This document shows positions 18,390 through 27,265 of a DNA stretch of 64,000 nt, piece after piece. The stretch lies in the NCBI RefSeq assembly GCF_003355155.1, contig NZ_CP031320.1:4579367-4643366 (forward strand), given 5' to 3'. Made by a program: the position numbers and the translations under genes. The notes under the pieces were generated by a model. The model ran no database searches, was not told the DNA's origin, and saw only the letters and a program-made list of their open reading frames with translations. Every line of letters starts with the position of its first letter. Position 1 is the first letter of the stretch. Origin of the DNA: Streptomyces armeniacus (GTDB lineage: Bacteria; Actinomycetota; Actinomycetes; Streptomycetales; Streptomycetaceae).

Positions 18390-18473
18390 GCCCCATGCCG
18401 TCGTGCCCGGCGGTCGCGGTCAGCCCGTCGCGTCAGCCGCCCCGGTTGGTCGCCCCCGGTCAGCCGCCCCCGT

Positions 18474-19280
18474 TCAGCCCTCCGACAGCTGGGGCGCCAG
18501 CCAGACGGGGACGCCGCCCAGCAGCCGGAACAGCCGCCCCGCCTCCGCGCGCAGCCGCGTGCCCTCCTCGGACTCGTCGGGCTGCGCGTCCGACAGGGCC
18601 ACCAGCGCCGGTGCCATGCCGACCAGGAAGCCGAGCCGCTCCCGCAGCTGGAGGGACTCGGTGAACCCGTGCCGCGCCTCGGCCAGTTCGCCGTCGCGCA
18701 GCGCGAGGCCGGCCAGGTGCCGCCACGTGAACGAGCACAGGAGCGCGTTGCCGTGCGCGGTGGCGCCGGCGTGGGCGCGGCGGTAAGCGGCCTTCGCCGC
18801 CTGCGGGTTGTCGCCGAGGTTCTCCGCGATGAGGCCGCGCCGGAAGTCGAGCAGCGCGCGCCCCTCCGCCGTGGGTGTGAGGAGGGCGGCGGCCCGGCCG
18901 AGCGCCGCGCGGGCCTCGTCGGCGCGGTCGCGTACGCCCAGCACGGTCGACGCGTACGCCAGCTGCCCGCGCTCGCAGGCCGCCGCGCCCCGCTGGTCGT
19001 CGTCCCCGGCCACGGCCTCCGCCGTACGGAGCGCGTCCTCCGCCTCGGCCCAGCCCTCCGCGGTGTACATACAGCGCTCGACGAGCAGCGCCGCCCTGTG
19101 CTGCGCCGCCGTGAACTCGGCCGCGGCACGCGGCTCGAGCAGTGCGGCGGCGTCGTCCCAGCAGCCGCGGGAGCGCAGCCGCCATACGGCGCGTTCGGAC
19201 GGTGTGTCCCCGCCGAACGCGGCCGATGGTTGCTCCTCGGCCTCCCGCAGAACCGGACGTGACATGGCGGTCTCCGCCAC
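18474..19280 (-). CDS. TPR-like helical repeat protein of unknown function
   Basis: 268 residues from GTG 19280, chosen because GGAGG lies five bases upstream; an ATG 15 bp further in (19265) is an alternative. The protein is Ala/Leu/Glu-rich and all-helical, with repeated helix pairs such as AALLVERCMYTAEGWAEAED, RGQLAYASTVLGVRDRADEA and RHLAGLALRDGELAEARHGF. These have the spacing of tetratricopeptide repeats, so it is probably a cytoplasmic scaffold or sensor. No enzymatic motif and no signal peptide. It is divergent from the exopolysaccharide cluster across the AT-rich 19281-19617 region, so it could be co-regulated with it. Confidence 0.6.
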   Translation of the reverse strand: MAETAMSRPVLREAEEQPSAAFGGDTPSERAVWRLRSRGCWDDAAALLEPRAAAEFTAAQHRAALLVERCMYTAEGWAEAEDALRTAEAVAGDDDQRGAAACERGQLAYASTVLGVRDRADEARAALGRAAALLTPTAEGRALLDFRRGLIAENLGDNPQAAKAAYRRAHAGATAHGNALLCSFTWRHLAGLALRDGELAEARHGFTESLQLRERLGFLVGMAPALVALSDAQPDESEEGTRLRAEAGRLFRLLGGVPVWLAPQLSEG

Positions 19281-19617
19281 AGTGCCCTCCCCAAGCGCGC
19301 CGTCGAGCTGGATGTGAACGCATCTCAGCACGAAGCAGGGTGCCCAGCCAAGAGAAAGTGTGAAGCAATTCACAAAGTTTTACTCTTGGCGCCTGTCTGC
19401 CAAGTGCGAGCCCTTGAACGGCAGGTGAGCGATCCGCCCCCGCTGTCGCCCCGTGTGCGCGGCGGATGTGGCGAGCGGTCAGGTGCGCGGCTGCGGAATG
19501 TTAATGACACTAATCATCCAGACTTGCGGCATTACATAAAGCTTGCGTGCCTTGCGTGATTTTCACCATTCCTTCTGTCACGGTTTGCTCCGATTGGTAC
19601 GAGATATCGGAGGCGTC
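19281..19617. other. AT-rich divergent promoter region
   Basis: This 337-bp interval separates the TPR-like gene (minus) from the secreted DUF3344 gene (plus). The parts at about 19355-19400 and 19500-19605 are far richer in A and T than anything nearby, as expected for a major regulatory region. An inverted repeat CTTGGC-N8-GCCAAG sits at 19385-19404. I could not match a defined sigma-factor consensus with confidence. Confidence 0.5.
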
Positions 19618-20754
19618 GTGCGTCGAGTCATGGGTAGAACCCGGGCGTTCAGCAGCCGGGGTGCGTGGAGTGTGCTGTGTTCGCTGGCGGTGGTCGCGGG
19701 GCCGACGGTCGCCGTGGCCGCGCCCGTCGGCGGCGGGGACGGGGAGGAGTCCCGCCGCCTGCCGTTCACGAGCCGTTACGAGGCGGTGCAGCACGGCGGC
19801 ATCGCCCGTGCGGCCAACTCCGCCGTCACGTGCGTGAAGACGGCCGTCCGCAGCGCCCCCGGCTGCTCCGGGGTGCGCGCCGGAGGCGAGGGGCGGAACG
19901 GCGACTACGACATGACGTACGTCGACGTCGACCGCGACCGCAACACGTACAACTCCAGCCGCGCCCGGCTGAGTCTGCCGTCCGGCTCGGAGGTCAGCTA
20001 CGCGCGCCTCTACTGGGGCGGCAATCTGCGGGTCGGCGAGCAGAAGCCCGCCAAGGACAACAGGCGCGTGCTGCTGGCCGAGGAGGGCGGCCGCTACAAG
20101 GAGGTGCGGGCCGACTCCGTCGCGCACCGCACCACCGGCGCCTCGGACGCGTACTCCGCCTCGGCCGACGTCACCAAGCTGGTGCGGCGCAGCGGCTCGG
20201 GGGCGTACACCGTCGGCCAGATCAACGTCGCCAGGGGACACTCCCGCGCGGGCGCGTGGGGCGGCTGGACGCTCGTCGTCGCGTACGAGAACGCGCGTGA
20301 GCCGCTGCGGCGGCTCGCCCTGTGGGACGGCCGTACGCGGTCGGCCACCGTCGACGGCTCCCGCTCGCTGCGCGTAGACGGCTTCCGCGTGCCGCGCGGC
20401 GCGCGCGGCAGTGTCGGGCTGCTGGCGTACAACGGCGACCGGGGCGCGGGCACCGACTCGGTGTCCGTACGCGGCGCCGCCACCCGCGCACCGGGCGTCC
20501 GCCTGCACGACGCCGCCAACCCGGCGACGGACGTGATGAACTCGACGATCTCCGACCACGGGCGTACGGGCGCCGCGGGCCGCGAGCCCGGCCACGGCAA
20601 CACCCTCGGGCTCGACTCCGACGTCATGGACCTCACGCCCGCCCTGACGGAGGGCGCGGGCAAGTCCGGTCTCGACTTCCGCTTCCGTACGGGCGGCGGC
20701 GAGGGCTACGAGCTGGCGGCGCTGTTCCTGCAGGCCCGCGTGTCCGGACGCTGA
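19618..20754 (+). CDS. Secreted DUF3344-type protein
   Basis: 378 residues from GTG 19618, which has GGAGG four bases upstream (19609-19613). An N-terminal signal peptide (SVLCSLAVVAGPTVAVAAPV) is followed by a beta-rich domain with YDMTYVDVDRDRNTYNSSRA, SYARLYWGGN, WTLVVAYENA and GLLAYNGDRG, typical of actinobacterial DUF3344 extracellular proteins. It ends with RFRTGGGEGYELAALFLQAR and no LPXTG motif, so it is probably released or non-covalently wall-associated. It is the first plus-strand gene before the exopolysaccharide cluster, 163 bp upstream of the first glycosyltransferase, and may be co-expressed. Role unknown. Confidence 0.7.
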   Translation: MRRVMGRTRAFSSRGAWSVLCSLAVVAGPTVAVAAPVGGGDGEESRRLPFTSRYEAVQHGGIARAANSAVTCVKTAVRSAPGCSGVRAGGEGRNGDYDMTYVDVDRDRNTYNSSRARLSLPSGSEVSYARLYWGGNLRVGEQKPAKDNRRVLLAEEGGRYKEVRADSVAHRTTGASDAYSASADVTKLVRRSGSGAYTVGQINVARGHSRAGAWGGWTLVVAYENAREPLRRLALWDGRTRSATVDGSRSLRVDGFRVPRGARGSVGLLAYNGDRGAGTDSVSVRGAATRAPGVRLHDAANPATDVMNSTISDHGRTGAAGREPGHGNTLGLDSDVMDLTPALTEGAGKSGLDFRFRTGGGEGYELAALFLQARVSGR

Positions 20755-20917
20755 CGGACGCGGCACTCCGCAGCGGCACCACGCAGCGGCGGTGCGGCGT
20801 CTCGTACGGCCTCCCGTACGGCGCCGCGCCCCGCCGCAGCGACTTCGCGCGCGCGGTCCGGCCGACCGGCCGGCCGGCGCCTGAACTTCCGTCCCTTCCG
20901 CATGGGGAGAGGTACGC

Positions 20918-22324
20918 GTGCAGCAACTCCTTCGCCACAGCCACCGGTTGACCGTTCTGCACGTCGCACAGCCCACCACGGGCGGAGTGGCACGCGTCGT
21001 CGCCGACCTGGCGCGCGCGCAGTGCCGGGACGGCGTCCGTGCCCTCGTGGCCTGCCCGTCCGGTGGTGCGCTGAGCGCCGCTGCCGCGGCGGCGGGTGCG
21101 GAGGTGCTTCCCTGGGCGGCGGTCCGCGAACCGGGCCCCGGGCTGGTGCGCGAGGCGGCGGCGGTCGCCCGCACCGTCCGGGATGTCCGCCCCGATCTGG
21201 TGCACGCGCACAGCGCGAAGGCGGGGCTGGCCGTACGGCTGGCCGTGCGCGGCCGTACGCCCACCGTGTTCCAGCCGCACGCCTGGTCGTTCGAGGCGGC
21301 GGCCGGCGTACGGGGCGGGCTCGCGCTGGGCTGGGAACGGTACGCCGCACGCTGGGCGGACCGCGTCCTGTGCGTCAGCGAGGCCGAACTGCGCCGTGCG
21401 CGGCGGTCCGGCGTACGGGCCCGCTGGGCGCTCATCCGCAACGGCGTGGACACCGAACTCTTCCGCCCCGCCGCGCCCGCCGAACGGCGCCGGGCGCGGG
21501 CGCGTCTGCGCGCGGCGTACGGCCTGCCCGAACGGGGCCCGCTGGCGGTGTGCGTGGGACGGCTCTGCCACCAGAAGGGCCAGGACGTGCTGCTGCGTGC
21601 CTGGCCGGCGGTCGCCGCCCGGGTACCGGGCGCCCGGCTCGCACTCGTAGGCGACGGGCCCGCGCGCGGCGCGCTGCGGCGGCTCGCGGACGGGCAGTCC
21701 GCCGCCGCACACGGGCGCGGTGAAGTGGCGCGCGTGGGCGGGCAGTCCGCCGCGGGGCGGCTCGCGGGGGAGCAGACCGCGGGCGGGCGGCTTGCGGGCG
21801 GGAGCGCCGGCGGGCGGCCGCTGTTCGCCGGGGAGAGCGACGACACCGGGCTCTGGTACGCGGCGGCCGACCTCGTCGTACTGCCGTCCCGCTGGGAGGG
21901 CATGGCGCTGGCCCCGCTGGAGGCCATGGCGTGCGGGCGGCCGGTCGTGCTCAGCGACGTGGACGGCGCGGGCGAGAGCCTGCCGCCGGGGCAGGCGGCG
22001 ACCTGCCTCGTACGGCCGGACGATCCGCGGGCGCTGGCCGCGTCCGTGGCCCGGCTGCTGGCGGACGCGCCCCTGCGGGAGGAGCTGGGCGGGCAGGCGC
22101 GCGAGCACGTACGCGCGGCGGGCGACGTAGGGCGCGCCACGGCCGCCGTGCTGGCGCTGTACGGGGATGTGCTGGGGCTGCCGGAGCCCGTGCCGGATCC
22201 GGTGGCGGAGCCCGTGCCGGATCCGGTGGCGCGCGAGGCGGATCCGGTGGCGCGCGAGGCGGAGGCCGCGGTGCCCGCGCCTGGGCCGGAGCCGGCCGCG
22301 CCCGAGGGTCTGGTCCGACGATGA
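20918..22324 (+). CDS. GT4-family glycosyltransferase
   Basis: 468 residues, GT-B fold. The N-terminal acceptor domain starts VLHVAQPTTGGVARVVADLA and contains RPDLVHAHSAKAGLAVRLA. The C-terminal domain has VCVGRLCHQKGQDVLLRAWP, LALVGDGPARG and the family signature PSRWEGMALAPLEAMACGRP with the EX7E glutamates. It would transfer a sugar from an NDP-sugar to a lipid-linked chain at the inner membrane face. A Gly/Ala-rich insertion sits between LVGDGP and WYAAADLVVLPSR (about residues 265-310). The C-terminus carries a VPDPVAEPVPDPVAREADPV repeat tail. GTG start at 20918 preceded by GGGGAGAGG. The stop overlaps the next ATG (ATGA), so the genes are translationally coupled. Confidence 0.87.
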   Translation: MQQLLRHSHRLTVLHVAQPTTGGVARVVADLARAQCRDGVRALVACPSGGALSAAAAAAGAEVLPWAAVREPGPGLVREAAAVARTVRDVRPDLVHAHSAKAGLAVRLAVRGRTPTVFQPHAWSFEAAAGVRGGLALGWERYAARWADRVLCVSEAELRRARRSGVRARWALIRNGVDTELFRPAAPAERRRARARLRAAYGLPERGPLAVCVGRLCHQKGQDVLLRAWPAVAARVPGARLALVGDGPARGALRRLADGQSAAAHGRGEVARVGGQSAAGRLAGEQTAGGRLAGGSAGGRPLFAGESDDTGLWYAAADLVVLPSRWEGMALAPLEAMACGRPVVLSDVDGAGESLPPGQAATCLVRPDDPRALAASVARLLADAPLREELGGQAREHVRAAGDVGRATAAVLALYGDVLGLPEPVPDPVAEPVPDPVAREADPVAREAEAAVPAPGPEPAAPEGLVRR

Positions 22325-23970
22325 CGATGGAGAGCACCGGCGCGGTGGGCGCCGGACGGCACGGGCCCGCCCCCGACGCGGGGCCGGCCCCGGGGCCCGC
22401 GTCCACCGGACCCGGACCCGCGGCCGGACCCGCGACCGGACCCGGAAGCGGAAGCGCGCCCGCCCCCGTCGTCCCCGGCCCGCGCCCCGCCCCCGCGCGC
22501 TCCGCGCGGGCGCCCCGGCGGCGCGCCGGCACCGCCGCGCTGGTCGCCGTGGACTGCGCGGCCGCCGCCGTCGCCGTGACGGTGACCTGCGGCGTGCAGC
22601 AGCGCGCCCTCCTCGAACTCGCCCCGGCGCTCCCCGCGATGCTCGTCCTGCACACCCGCTGCGGCCTGTACCGCCCCGCGCTCCTCGCCTCCGCGCTGGA
22701 CGAACTGCCCCGGCTGCTCGGCCGCGGCGTCCTCACCTGGAGCGTGGCGACGACGGTCGTGGCGGCCGTACGCACCGACCCGTCGGTTGCCTGGTCCGGC
22801 CTGTTCATGCTGGTGGTGCTCCAGGTGACGGCGGCCTGCGCGGGCCGCGGCGCGGTCCACCTGACGCAGCGCAGGAAGGGCCGCCGCAGGCCGCGCGCCG
22901 CCCTCGTGGTGGGCGCCGGGCAGGCAGGGCGGCGGGTGACGTCCGTGCTGTACGAGCACCCCGAGTACGGCCTCCGCCCGGTGGGGCTCATCGACGCAGC
23001 GCACACACCCGTACAGGGGCACGGACAAGCGCAGGGCCACGCCCCCGCGCAGGGCCATGGACAAGCGCGGGCGAACGGCCAGGACGGGGACCGCCCCGAG
23101 CACGAGCCCGCCGCCGTGCCGTTCCCGCTGCCCGTCCTCCGCTCCCCGGAGGACATCGCCCGCGCCGTCGTGCAGAACGACGTGCGGGACGCGGTGTTCA
23201 CCCGTGCGTACTGGGGCGATCCGCAGACCGCCGCCCTCGCCGAACTGTGCTCCGAACTCGGCTGCACCGTATGGCTGCTGAACGGCGACTCCGCCTCCGG
23301 CGGCGCCGGCTGGCGCGCACCGGACGGAGCACCGTACGGGCACCTGTGGGGCTTCGGCTGCCTCCGTCTGGACCCGGCCCCGCGGCGGCCGGCCGCCCGA
23401 GCGGCCAAGCGCGCGCTGGACATCGTTGCCGCCGTGCTCGGCCTGGTGGCGGTGGCGCCGCTGCTGCTGGCGTGCGCGCTGGCCGTACGGATCGCGGACG
23501 GGCCGGGCGTCATCTTCCGGCAGGAGCGTACGGGCGGCGGGGCACGCGCGTTCGTCCTCCTGAAGTTCCGCACCCTGCTGCCGTCCGACGAGCACGAATC
23601 GTCCACCCGGTGGAACGTCGCGGGCGACGGGCGGATGAGCGCCGTAGGGAGGTTCCTGCGGCGTACGTCCCTGGACGAGCTGCCGCAGCTGTGGAACGTC
23701 CTGCGCGGCGACATGAGCCTCGTCGGGCCCCGCCCCGAACGCCCCTTCTTCGTCCAGAAGTTCAGCCAGGCGCACGCCGGATACGCCGCCCGGCACCGCG
23801 TGCCGACCGGCATCACCGGGCTGGCCCAGGTGAACGGGCTGCGCGGCGACACCTCCATCGAGGACCGTGCGCGGTTCGACAACCACTACATCGAGACCTG
23901 GTCGCTCTGGCAGGACATCCGCATCCTGCTCCGTACGGTGAGCACGCTGTTCCGCTCCGAGGGCGGCTGA
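22321..23970 (+). CDS. Exopolysaccharide polyprenyl-phosphate sugar transferase (WbaP/WcaJ type)
   Basis: 549 residues from ATG 22321. After a Pro/Gly-rich start come about four membrane helices (about 60-170), a Rossmann-like CoA-binding region (LVVGAGQAGRRVTSVLYEHP), and a C-terminal bacterial sugar transferase domain beginning with the re-entrant helix KRALDIVAAVLGLVAVAPLL. Key motifs are KFRTLLPSDE, SLDELPQLWNVLRGDMSLVG and PRPERPFF; the Asp-Glu pair is catalytic in this family. It places the first sugar-1-phosphate on undecaprenyl phosphate and starts repeat-unit synthesis. A GHGQAQGHAPAQGHGQA His/Gln repeat interrupts the middle (about residues 235-260). Overlaps the upstream GT by 4 bp. 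Confidence 0.9.
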   Translation: MTMESTGAVGAGRHGPAPDAGPAPGPASTGPGPAAGPATGPGSGSAPAPVVPGPRPAPARSARAPRRRAGTAALVAVDCAAAAVAVTVTCGVQQRALLELAPALPAMLVLHTRCGLYRPALLASALDELPRLLGRGVLTWSVATTVVAAVRTDPSVAWSGLFMLVVLQVTAACAGRGAVHLTQRRKGRRRPRAALVVGAGQAGRRVTSVLYEHPEYGLRPVGLIDAAHTPVQGHGQAQGHAPAQGHGQARANGQDGDRPEHEPAAVPFPLPVLRSPEDIARAVVQNDVRDAVFTRAYWGDPQTAALAELCSELGCTVWLLNGDSASGGAGWRAPDGAPYGHLWGFGCLRLDPAPRRPAARAAKRALDIVAAVLGLVAVAPLLLACALAVRIADGPGVIFRQERTGGGARAFVLLKFRTLLPSDEHESSTRWNVAGDGRMSAVGRFLRRTSLDELPQLWNVLRGDMSLVGPRPERPFFVQKFSQAHAGYAARHRVPTGITGLAQVNGLRGDTSIEDRARFDNHYIETWSLWQDIRILLRTVSTLFRSEGG

Positions 23971-23972
23971 CG

Positions 23973-25487
23973 GTGGCCGCCGAGCTGACGTCCGGGCCGG
24001 CCGCGGGGCCGGTGGCACGTGCGCTGTGTGCGGGCCGTACGGTGCACACCGTACGGCCCGCACACAGCGCTGACGGGCTGCACCGTACGGTGGCGGATTA
24101 CGCACCTGTGCTGCCCGTCGTGGCGACCGTACTGCTGCTGTGCGTGCCCGCCGGAGGGTCCGGTCCGGACGGCGGGGCCACCGCGCGGATCACTCCGGCC
24201 GACGCTGCCTCCGCCGTCCTCGTCCTGTGGTGCGCCGTGACCGTCCTGCGCAGCGGGCGGCGGTCGCTCACACCGGCCGCGGCGGCCGTACTCGCCGCCC
24301 CCGCCCTCGCGTTCGGGCTGGCGGCGGTCACCTCGGCCGACCCGTACGGCAGCCTGCCCGGGTTCTGCCGCTACGTGCAGGTCTTCGTCCTGCTGCCCGT
24401 CTCGCTCGTCCTGCTGCTCCGCTCCCGGCGCGACTTCCGGCTGGTGGCGTACGCGGTGCTGGCGCTGGCACTGGTGCAGGGCGCGATCGGCGTGCACCAG
24501 TACGCGACGGGTACCGGCGCCTCGTACATGGGCCGGACGGTGCGGGCGGTGGGCACGTTCGGCGCGCTCGACGTGATGGGGATGTCCACGGTCGTCGCGT
24601 ACGGGCTGGTGACGGCGCTCGCCTTCGCGCTCGCGCCGCCCGCGGGCGCGCCGCGCTGGTTCCGGGGCGGCGCGCTGTGCTGCGCAGGCGCGCTGCTGGT
24701 GCCGCTGGCCGTGTCGTTCAGCAGGGGAGCGTGGATCGCCACCGGGCTGGCCGCTCTCGTGATGCTGTTCCTGACCGGTCTGCGTCTTGCGCTGCGCGTG
24801 CTCGCCGTGCTGCTCGCGACGGCGGTGGTGCTGGTGGGCGGCGCCGGGGTGGGCAGCGAGCTGATCGGCGCCCGGCTCAGCAGCATCACGCAGGTGACGG
24901 GCGCCCCGGACCGTTCGGTGACCGACCGGTATGCGATGTGGGACGCGGCGGCGAGCATGTGGCGCGACGCACCGGCGACGGGTGTGGGCCTCAAGGGCTT
25001 CCCCGTGCACCGGGACGGACACGCCTCCCTGGGGCTGTCCTCGGGCAGCGACACGGAGGGCGCGGGCGCGGACTTCCGGCGGGAGCCGCTGCTGTCGCCG
25101 CACAACATGTACCTGCTGCTGCTCAGCGAACAGGGTCTCGCCGGGCTCACGCTCGTGGCGGGCAGCTGGGCGGCGCTCCTGGCGTGCGGGGTACGGCGGT
25201 TGGCGCGCACGGGTCGCACGGGTCGCACGGGGCGTACGGGTCGCACGGCGCGCACGGCGCGCGCGGGGCGTACGGTGTCGGCCGGGCGTACGGCGCACGG
25301 CCGCGGGTGCGGTCTGGCGGCCGTGGGGCTGCTGGTCTGGCAGTGCGTGGACTTCCTGTACGCGGACATCGGCGGGCCCTCCACCGTGCTGACCGGCGTG
25401 CTGCTCGGGCTGGCGGCCTGGTGGGCGTTCGCACCGGCGGCGACGGCACCGGCGGCGGCCTCGGCGGACCGGGCGGGCGCGCCATGA
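23973..25487 (+). CDS. O-antigen ligase/Wzy-like polysaccharide polymerase
   Basis: 504 residues, GTG start at 23973 immediately after the upstream stop. About 11 hydrophobic helices are visible, with the Wzy/WaaL-type large periplasmic loop after LSFSRGAWI-like sequence (VSFSRGAWIATGLAALVMLF), then DRYAMWDAAASMWRDAPATG and PHNMYLLLLSEQGLAG, both characteristic of the O-antigen ligase superfamily. It polymerises lipid-linked repeat units on the outer face of the membrane. A cytoplasmic-loop RTGRTGRTGRTGRT stretch (25206-25275) is a 9-bp DNA repeat. The stop overlaps the next gene's ATG. Confidence 0.87.
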   Translation: MAAELTSGPAAGPVARALCAGRTVHTVRPAHSADGLHRTVADYAPVLPVVATVLLLCVPAGGSGPDGGATARITPADAASAVLVLWCAVTVLRSGRRSLTPAAAAVLAAPALAFGLAAVTSADPYGSLPGFCRYVQVFVLLPVSLVLLLRSRRDFRLVAYAVLALALVQGAIGVHQYATGTGASYMGRTVRAVGTFGALDVMGMSTVVAYGLVTALAFALAPPAGAPRWFRGGALCCAGALLVPLAVSFSRGAWIATGLAALVMLFLTGLRLALRVLAVLLATAVVLVGGAGVGSELIGARLSSITQVTGAPDRSVTDRYAMWDAAASMWRDAPATGVGLKGFPVHRDGHASLGLSSGSDTEGAGADFRREPLLSPHNMYLLLLSEQGLAGLTLVAGSWAALLACGVRRLARTGRTGRTGRTGRTARTARAGRTVSAGRTAHGRGCGLAAVGLLVWQCVDFLYADIGGPSTVLTGVLLGLAAWWAFAPAATAPAAASADRAGAP

Positions 25488-27265
25488 CCGAGCTGACCGG
25501 AGCCCCGCAGGGGCCGGGCGCACCCGCGCCGGTGGCCCCGCAACCGCCCCGCGACCAGGGCCGGTTCATCGCCCGTGCGGCCGCCGTCACCGCCGCGCTC
25601 ACGGCGGCGGGCGCGCTGGCCGGGCTCGTACGCGACCAGACCATCGCGCACCTCTTCGGCGCGGGCGCCGCCACCGACGCGTTCCTCGTGTCGTGGACCG
25701 TCCCGGAGATCGCCGCGACACTCCTCATCGAGGACGCCATGGCGCTGGTGCTCGTCCCCGCGTTCAGCCTCGCCCTCTCCCGGCGTGCCGCCGCAGGCGG
25801 CGATCCGCTCGCCACCGACCCCGTACGCGCCCTGCTCGCCGCCACGCTGCCCCGGCTGCTGCTCGCGCTGACGTGCCTCGCCGGGCTGCTCGTTCTGGGC
25901 GCGCCCCTCCTGGTGGAGGCGCTCGCGCCGGGGCTGCCCGAGCACCGTACGGCGGTGGACTGTACGCGGCTCACCGCCGTCACCGTGCTCACGTTCGGCA
26001 CCGCCGGATACTTCAGCGCGGCGCTCCGCGCGCACCGTCGCTTCGTGCCGCCGGCCGCCATCTACACCGCGTACAACCTCGGGATCATCGCCACCGTGCT
26101 CGCGCTGCACGCCGCGTGGGGCGTACGGGCGGCCGCGGCCGGTGTCGCTCTCGGCGGCACGCTCATGGTGCTGGTCCAACTCCCCGCCTTCCTCCGCGAG
26201 ATGCCCGCGCGGAGGGAGGCGCCGAAAGACGCCACCCTCCGTACGGGCGCCCTCCGTACCGGCGGGCCCGCGACCCGTACGGGCACGCCCGCATCCCGTA
26301 CGGCGGTGCTGTCCGCCGCCACCGTCCTCGCGCCCGTCGCGCTGTTCACCCTCGGGCGGCAGGCGCAGGTGCTCGTGGAGCGATATCTCGCGTCCTCGCT
26401 GCCCGCCGGAGCGATCTCCCACCTGAACTACGCGCAGAAGGTCGCGCAGATCCCGATGGTGCTGTCGCTGATGATCTGCACCGTCACGTTCCCGGTGGTC
26501 GCGCGCGCACTGGCCGACGGCGAGCACGAGCGGGCGCGGCGCCGCGTCGAACGCGACCTCACGCTCGCCACGCTCGTCGTGCTGCTGGGCGCGGCCTACG
26601 TCTTCGCGTACGCGCCGCAGATCATCGAACTCCTCTTCCAGCGCGGCGCGTTCACCGCAGAGGACACCGACGCCACCGCCTCCGTGATGCGCGTCTACGC
26701 GCTGGGCCTGCTCGGGCACAGCCTCGTCGGCGCGCTGGTGCGTCCGTACTTCTCCGCGGGGAAGCCGACCTGGTATCCGGCCGCCGTGATGGCCGTGGGC
26801 CTGCTCGTCACCACCGTCGCGGGGGCGTCGGCGGCCGGGCGGTGGGGCGTGTACGGGATCGCCGCGGCGAACGCCGCCGGGATCACGCTCACCGCCGTCC
26901 TGCTGCTGCGCGCACTGGGCACGGGCGCGCCCCGTACGGACGCCGGTTTCCGTACGGACGCCGCCGCGGACGCGTCCCGTACGGGCGTCGGCGCGCGCCG
27001 CAGGCGGCACACGCGGCCCCCGCTTCCCGTGTCCGTCGGGCTGCGCGGTGTCGTACTGACCCTCGCCCGGCTGCTGGCGGCCGCCTCGGTGGCCGCCGTC
27101 GCGGGCTGGGCCGCCGCCCCGCTGTGCGGCCCGGCGCTGCCGTCGGCCGCCGTCGGCGCGCTGATCGTCCCGGCGGTCTTCGGCGCCACGGCGTTCGCCG
27201 CGGGCGTGCCGGAAGTGTCGCAGCTGCTGTCCACCGTCACCCGGAGGTTCCGCCATGACCGCTGA
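25484..27265 (+). CDS. MurJ/MviN-family lipid-linked oligosaccharide flippase
   Basis: 593 residues from ATG 25484 (ATGA overlap). Multidrug/oligosaccharidyl-lipid/polysaccharide exporter fold with about 14 helices. Signature stretches are RDQTIAHLFGAGAATDAFLV, LSHLNYAQK-like SHLNYAQKVAQIPMVLSLMI, QRGAFTAEDT and RPYFSAGKPTWYPAAVM. In this operon it most probably acts as a Wzx-type flippase for the exopolysaccharide repeat unit; MurJ-like proteins otherwise flip lipid II. Two loops are expanded by CGTACGG-rich DNA (about 26240-26305 and 26935-27000), giving RTG/RTD runs. Confidence 0.85.
   Translation: MTELTGAPQGPGAPAPVAPQPPRDQGRFIARAAAVTAALTAAGALAGLVRDQTIAHLFGAGAATDAFLVSWTVPEIAATLLIEDAMALVLVPAFSLALSRRAAAGGDPLATDPVRALLAATLPRLLLALTCLAGLLVLGAPLLVEALAPGLPEHRTAVDCTRLTAVTVLTFGTAGYFSAALRAHRRFVPPAAIYTAYNLGIIATVLALHAAWGVRAAAAGVALGGTLMVLVQLPAFLREMPARREAPKDATLRTGALRTGGPATRTGTPASRTAVLSAATVLAPVALFTLGRQAQVLVERYLASSLPAGAISHLNYAQKVAQIPMVLSLMICTVTFPVVARALADGEHERARRRVERDLTLATLVVLLGAAYVFAYAPQIIELLFQRGAFTAEDTDATASVMRVYALGLLGHSLVGALVRPYFSAGKPTWYPAAVMAVGLLVTTVAGASAAGRWGVYGIAAANAAGITLTAVLLLRALGTGAPRTDAGFRTDAAADASRTGVGARRRRHTRPPLPVSVGLRGVVLTLARLLAAASVAAVAGWAAAPLCGPALPSAAVGALIVPAVFGATAFAAGVPEVSQLLSTVTRRFRHDR

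Noticed and set aside
25206..25275. CRISPR-like array in the short tandem repeats
   Set aside because: Units are 9 bp, contiguous, in frame within a gene, and there are no unique spacers or cas genes. The other repeat arrays in the window fail for the same reasons.
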